Source of the DNA: Paraburkholderia bannensis | GTDB lineage: Bacteria; Pseudomonadota; Gammaproteobacteria; Burkholderiales; Burkholderiaceae | Direction of reading: 5' to 3' | Length of the DNA stretch: 64,000 bases | Assembly (NCBI RefSeq): GCF_014200455.1 | Contig: NZ_JACHBW010000013.1 | Coordinates: 1 to 64,000, forward strand | Shown: one piece after another, positions 60,385 through 64,000 of the stretch | Layout of the letters: each line of letters begins with the position of its first letter | Position numbering within the stretch: position 1 is the first letter of the stretch | Made by a program: the position numbers and the translations under genes | Notes under the pieces: generated by a model | What the model was told of the DNA's origin: nothing | The model's input: the letters and a program-made list of their open reading frames with translations, nothing else | Databases searched by the model: none

Positions 60385-61287
60385 ATGAATGTGACCTTGC
60401 GGCAGTTGCGGGTGTTTATCGAAGTCGCGCGTCTGCAGAGCTTCAGCCGTGCCGGCGATGAAATTGGCCTCACGCAGTCGGCGGTGAGCCGCTGCGTGCG
60501 CGAGCTGGAAGCCGAGATGGGCGTCAAGCTCGTTGATCGCACCACGCGCGACGTGCAGTTGACCGACGTGGGCGCCAATCTGATCGCGACGATTCCGCGC
60601 CTGATTGGCGATCTGGACGACGCCCTGCGCGAGATCCGTGAAATCGGCGAGCAGCGGCGCGGGCGGGTGGTGGTGGCCGCGAGTCCGACCGTTGCCTGCC
60701 GTCTGATGCCCGAGGTGGTAGCCGCGTGCGGGCGACAGTTCCCCTACGTGACGCTTGGCCTGCGCGACGACGTGCAAAGCGACGTGCTGCGCAAGGTACG
60801 CTCGGGCGAGGTGGATTTTGGCGTGGTGATCGGGCCCTTCGTGGGCGCGTCGGCGGCCGAGGATCTGCAAACCGAGCTGCTCGCCAAAGATTCGTTCTGC
60901 GTGGTCGTGCGCGGCGATCATCCGCTCGCGGGCGGCGACGAGGTGCCGTGGAGAGCGCTCGATGGCGAGCGCCTCGTCATGCTCGATCACGCTTCGGGAA
61001 GCCGCCCGCTGATCGACGCGGTGATGCGCGAGCAGGGCGTCAATGCGCGCATCGTGCAGGAGTTGGGCCATCCCGCGACCGTCTTTGGACTGGTGGAGGC
61101 GGGCGTGGGCGTGAGCGTGCTGCCCTGGCTCGCCTTGCCCGTGCCGGCGGGATCGTCGCTGCAGGCGCGCTCGCTGGTACCGCGCGCCGAGCGCACGGTC
61201 GAACTCGTGCGTCGGCGCGACCGCTCGCTGTCGCCAGCGGCCGAGGCCGTCTGGGCGCTGATCCGCGAACTCGGCGCCCAGCGCTGA
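60385..61287 (+). CDS. LysR-family transcriptional regulator
   Basis: A 300-residue LysR protein. The helix-turn-helix is LRQLRVFIEVARLQSFSRAGDEIGLTQSAVSRCVRELEAEMGVKL, and the effector domain has VVVAASPTVACRLMPEVVAAC and VFGLVEAGVGVSVLPWLALPV. GAGGGAAACGG precedes the ATG. It lies 99 bases upstream of the aminotransferase on the same strand and may regulate it. The effector is unknown. Confidence 0.88.
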   Translation: MNVTLRQLRVFIEVARLQSFSRAGDEIGLTQSAVSRCVRELEAEMGVKLVDRTTRDVQLTDVGANLIATIPRLIGDLDDALREIREIGEQRRGRVVVAASPTVACRLMPEVVAACGRQFPYVTLGLRDDVQSDVLRKVRSGEVDFGVVIGPFVGASAAEDLQTELLAKDSFCVVVRGDHPLAGGDEVPWRALDGERLVMLDHASGSRPLIDAVMREQGVNARIVQELGHPATVFGLVEAGVGVSVLPWLALPVPAGSSLQARSLVPRAERTVELVRRRDRSLSPAAEAVWALIRELGAQR

Positions 61288-61386
61288 GGTCTGCTAAAAA
61301 TTGGCGCCGGCGTGCGCGGCGCTACACTGGTGCGCGGCGGATTTGCGTCGCTCCGCCCACTTTCCACGCTTACCAGGGATTCCTCG

Positions 61387-62628
61387 ATGCGCGCTCTCGA
61401 CCTGTCTTCGCCCGCCACGCCTTCGCTGAACACGGTGTTTTCGTCGTCAAACGCGCCCGCCAACGCGCGCGAGGCGGTGCAGGCGCTGCGCGCGTCGCAG
61501 ATCCGCGAGGTGGCGAATGCGGGTTTCGGCGTCGCCGACGTGCTGCCGTTCTGGTTCGGCGAATCGGATCGCGTCACGCCCGCCTTCATTCGCGAAGCCG
61601 CCGCTCAGGCGCTCACGCGCGGCGACACCTTCTACACGCATAACCTCGGCATTGCGCCGCTGCGCGAAGCGCTTTCGGGTTATGTGAGCGAGTTGCATGG
61701 CGCGACGCCGGCTGACCATATCGCCGTCACCAGCGCGGGCGTGAATGCGTTGATGCTGGCGGCGCAACTGGTGACCGGCGCAGGCGATCGCGCGGTCGCG
61801 GTGACGCCGCTGTGGCCGAATCTCGTCGAAATTCCCAAGATCCTCGGCGCGAATGTCGAAACTGTGGCACTCGACTATGGTGCGCTCGGCTGGACGCTCG
61901 ATCTCGACCGCCTGCTCGCCGCGCTCAAGCCCGGCACGAAGCTGCTCATGATCAACTCGCCGAACAATCCGACCGGCTGGGTGATGAAGCGCGACGAACA
62001 ACGCGCCGTGCTGGAGCATTGCCGCCGCCACGGCATCTGGATCGTGGCGGACGAGGTCTATGAGCGCCTGTACTACGGCGCCGCCAATGAGCGCACCGCG
62101 CCGTCGTTCCTCGATCTTGCCTCGCGCGATGAGCGTTTGATTTGCGTCAATTCCTTCTCGAAAGCGTGGCTCATGACGGGCTGGCGGCTGGGCTGGCTGG
62201 TCGCGCCGCGTGCGCTGATGGACGACCTGGGCAAGCTGGTCGAGTACAACACGTCCTGTGCGCCGTCTTTCGTGCAGCAGGCCGGTATTGTGGCGCTGGA
62301 GCAGGGCGAAGCTTGCACCCAAACGCTGGTGAACGATCTGCGCGCCTCGCGCGACCACCTCGCGGCGGCGCTCGCGCAATTGTCGGGCGTCGACGTCAAA
62401 GTCCCGCATGGCGCGATGTATCTGTTTTTCCGGCTCGCCGGCGCGCAGCATAGCCTCGAATTGTGCAAGGCGCTGGTGCGCGAAGCTGGTCTCGGACTCG
62501 CGCCGGGCAGTGCATTCGGCCCCGAAGGCGAGGGTTTCGTGCGCTGGTGCTATGCCTGCGACGTGGCGCGGCTCGATGCCGGCGTCGAGCGCCTCGAACG
62601 TTACCTGGCGCAGCACGGCGGGCGCTGA
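61387..62628 (+). CDS. Class I PLP-dependent aminotransferase
   Basis: A 413-residue fold-type I aminotransferase. It has YTHNLGIAPLREALSGY, INSPNNPTGWVM, IVADEVYERLYY and the PLP lysine Lys259 in VNSFSKAWLMTGWRLGWLVAP. An Arg near the C-terminus (GFVRWCYACD) fits carboxylate binding. The substrate amino acid cannot be told. The ATG at 61387 follows AGGGA; the opening from 61312 adds no conserved sequence. Confidence 0.88.
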   Translation: MRALDLSSPATPSLNTVFSSSNAPANAREAVQALRASQIREVANAGFGVADVLPFWFGESDRVTPAFIREAAAQALTRGDTFYTHNLGIAPLREALSGYVSELHGATPADHIAVTSAGVNALMLAAQLVTGAGDRAVAVTPLWPNLVEIPKILGANVETVALDYGALGWTLDLDRLLAALKPGTKLLMINSPNNPTGWVMKRDEQRAVLEHCRRHGIWIVADEVYERLYYGAANERTAPSFLDLASRDERLICVNSFSKAWLMTGWRLGWLVAPRALMDDLGKLVEYNTSCAPSFVQQAGIVALEQGEACTQTLVNDLRASRDHLAAALAQLSGVDVKVPHGAMYLFFRLAGAQHSLELCKALVREAGLGLAPGSAFGPEGEGFVRWCYACDVARLDAGVERLERYLAQHGGR

Positions 62629-62988
62629 AACGCGCAGCGAGGGAGCATCGGCATGCGGACCGCATCGATCCTTGAACGATCCATGCGGTATTGACGCAAA
62701 CGGGTTAAAACACGCCTCCGAGCGACTTTACGCCCCCGTTGTTTTTGCGTAAGATGATGTCCAGTCACGCGATTCCCTGCGGGAATTTCGCTGCTCCGTC
62801 CGGCTGGGTCTGGCACTTTGTCTCTCTCCAAGTGTACAAAGCGTCGTTTAGCGGCCCCCCGGTGCGTGCTCCCATCAATATGACCGATCAGAATCGGGCG
62901 AGCGCGTCTCCAGTTCCATATCGTCTTTCGTCTGTCTGATCCGGTTCCCTGAACCTGATTTACCTTACTTAGGGTCTGACCTGGCTGC
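62629..62988. other. 360-base leader region of scpB
   Basis: No credible gene. It holds three ATGCGG/CCGCAT half-sites (62653-62689), a sigma-70-like promoter (62727-62755), and about 225 bases of untranslated leader before scpB. Confidence 0.6.
62727..62755 (+). promoter_or_regulatory. Sigma-70-like promoter of scpB
   Basis: TTTACG, a 17-base spacer and TAAGAT. It is the best promoter match in the gap upstream of scpB. Confidence 0.5.
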
Positions 62989-63954
62989 ATGAATACCCAA
63001 GAGGCGAAGATCGTCCTCGAGACTGCATTGATCTGCACGCAGGAGCCGCTGAAGATCGGCGAGCTGCGCAAGCTGTTTGCCGACGACATTTCGGCTGACA
63101 CCGTCCGTAACCTGCTCGAAGACCTGCGGCAAGAATGGTCCGGGCGCGGCGTGGAACTGGTGGGTCTTGCGTCCGGCTGGCGCTTCCAGAGCAAGCCGGC
63201 CATGCGTACGTATCTAGACCGCCTGCATCCGGAAAAGCCGCCGCGCTATTCGCGCGCGGTGCTCGAAACGCTCGCCATCATCGCGTACCGGCAGCCGGTC
63301 ACGCGCGGCGATATCGAGGAAATCCGCGGGGTCACGGTCAACACGCAGGTCGTCAAGCAACTCGAAGACCGCAACTGGATCGAAGTGATCGGTCATCGTG
63401 ACGTGCCCGGGCGCCCGGCGCTGTACGCTACGACGCGCCAGTTCCTCGACGATCTCGGTCTGAAATCGCTCGACGAACTGCCACCGCTAGACGATCCGTC
63501 GAACCAGCTGGGCGAGCAGTTGCTCGCGCAGCACGCGATCGAATTCCCGGAAAGCGAAGTGGCGCAGCTGATCGCCGAGGCCGCTTCCGGGCGTGATGAG
63601 CAAGCGACGGGCACGGACGATGCGGATGCCGATGCCGATGTCGATGCGAACGCACCGGAGGCCGTCGAGGAACCAGCTGCTGACGCAGCGACGCACGACG
63701 CGACTGAACACGCGGTTTCGCAACCTGCCGCCGTGCAGGCGCATCTCGATGGAACCGCGTTCGCGCAGGACGCGCATGACGCGCAGGAACTCGACGTCGA
63801 GCTTGCTCATGCAGGCGCGACGCAGGCGAATGCAGCGCAGCCCGCTGGCCACGCCGCCGGCGAGCCCGCAGAAGAACACGAAGACCGCCGCGATGCGGCG
63901 CAGGACGACCCCGTCTCGACGACGGACGACGCCGCCGCCCAACGCGGCATCTGA
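62989..63954 (+). CDS. scpB: ScpB, condensin subunit, with long acidic tail
   Basis: A 321-residue protein. Residues 1-190 are the ScpB winged-helix pair (KIVLETALICTQEPLKIGELRKLF, then PPRYSRAVLETLAIIAYRQPVTRGDIEEIRGVTVNTQVVKQLEDRNWIEVIGHRDVPGRPALYATT). It bridges SMC heads with ScpA in chromosome organisation. About 120 C-terminal residues form an Asp/Ala/Glu-rich low-complexity tail, unlike the roughly 180-200-residue ScpB of many bacteria. No scpA is visible next to it in the window. Confidence 0.9.
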   Translation: MNTQEAKIVLETALICTQEPLKIGELRKLFADDISADTVRNLLEDLRQEWSGRGVELVGLASGWRFQSKPAMRTYLDRLHPEKPPRYSRAVLETLAIIAYRQPVTRGDIEEIRGVTVNTQVVKQLEDRNWIEVIGHRDVPGRPALYATTRQFLDDLGLKSLDELPPLDDPSNQLGEQLLAQHAIEFPESEVAQLIAEAASGRDEQATGTDDADADADVDANAPEAVEEPAADAATHDATEHAVSQPAAVQAHLDGTAFAQDAHDAQELDVELAHAGATQANAAQPAGHAAGEPAEEHEDRRDAAQDDPVSTTDDAAAQRGI

Positions 63955-64000
63955 AGCAACAAACACACTGACGCGCCCCTCTCATACGGGCGCGCAACCT

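Noticed and set aside
1..64000. CRISPR array, prophage or restriction/defence island
   Set aside because: No regularly spaced repeats, phage structural genes, integrase or defence-type genes were recognised in the window.

Overview
The window is high-GC bacterial chromosome with densely packed genes. It looks like a beta-proteobacterium of the Burkholderiaceae, most likely Paraburkholderia or a close relative. Three things suggest this: a hopanoid hpnJ-hpnK-hpnL run, a Pseudomonas/Burkholderia-type two-subunit arginine succinyltransferase (aruF/aruG), and many coding sequences with strong third-position GC. No rRNA, tRNA, CRISPR array, prophage or complete insertion sequence was found. The content is mostly core-like metabolism, transport and regulation.

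Layout. 1-4.1 kb: end of the hopanoid cluster (hpnJ partial, hpnK, hpnL, each overlapping the next by ATGA), a BamE-like lipoprotein and a patatin phospholipase. 4.2-6.2 kb: a histidine-phosphatase-like gene, then a cobalamin riboswitch driving the cobalt transporter genes cbtB-cbtA. 6.4-18.3 kb: a complete arginine/ornithine uptake and AST catabolism locus (two permeases, ATPase, AraC-type regulator, astC-aruF-aruG-astD-astB-astE, periplasmic binding protein), closed by a strong terminator. 18.6-25.4 kb: a cyclic-di-GMP/HDOD signalling locus of four genes. 25.5-29 kb: secreted peroxiredoxin, small membrane proteins, a second BamE-like lipoprotein, and a divergent LysE exporter/Lrp regulator pair. 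29-36.9 kb: an mdtABC-type RND efflux operon. 37.4-41 kb: IclR and LysR regulators, a short-chain dehydrogenase and a long non-coding stretch with two terminators. 40.9-42.4 kb: amtB with a recognisable sigma-54 promoter and an NtrC-like site. 42.5-47.9 kb: orphan CHASE3-like histidine kinase, DJ-1/PfpI protein, GNAT enzyme, lipoprotein, and an Rrf2 regulator next to an NAD(P)-binding protein sharing a 19-bp operator-like site. 48-55.5 kb: large MscS channel, cysteine dioxygenase divergent from a DecR-like Lrp regulator, FUSC-type transporter, VC0807-like membrane protein. 55.7-64 kb: arfB, several small orphan or exported proteins, a YdcF-like protein, a stand-alone transposase-like DUF4096 protein, LysR, a class I aminotransferase and scpB.

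How the genes fit together. The arginine locus holds every step from import to glutamate plus succinate and a plausible regulator. The cysteine dioxygenase/DecR-like pair suggests cysteine-responsive detoxification. amtB looks nitrogen-controlled and cbtBA looks B12-controlled. The most system-like parts worth follow-up are the four-gene EAL/HDOD/GGDEF locus, the Rrf2 regulon pair, an MdtC with an unusually large Ser/Thr/Ala/Gly-rich insert, and a possible small RNA near 38.75-38.90 kb. All functional statements rest on reading motifs and remembered family members; no database search was run.
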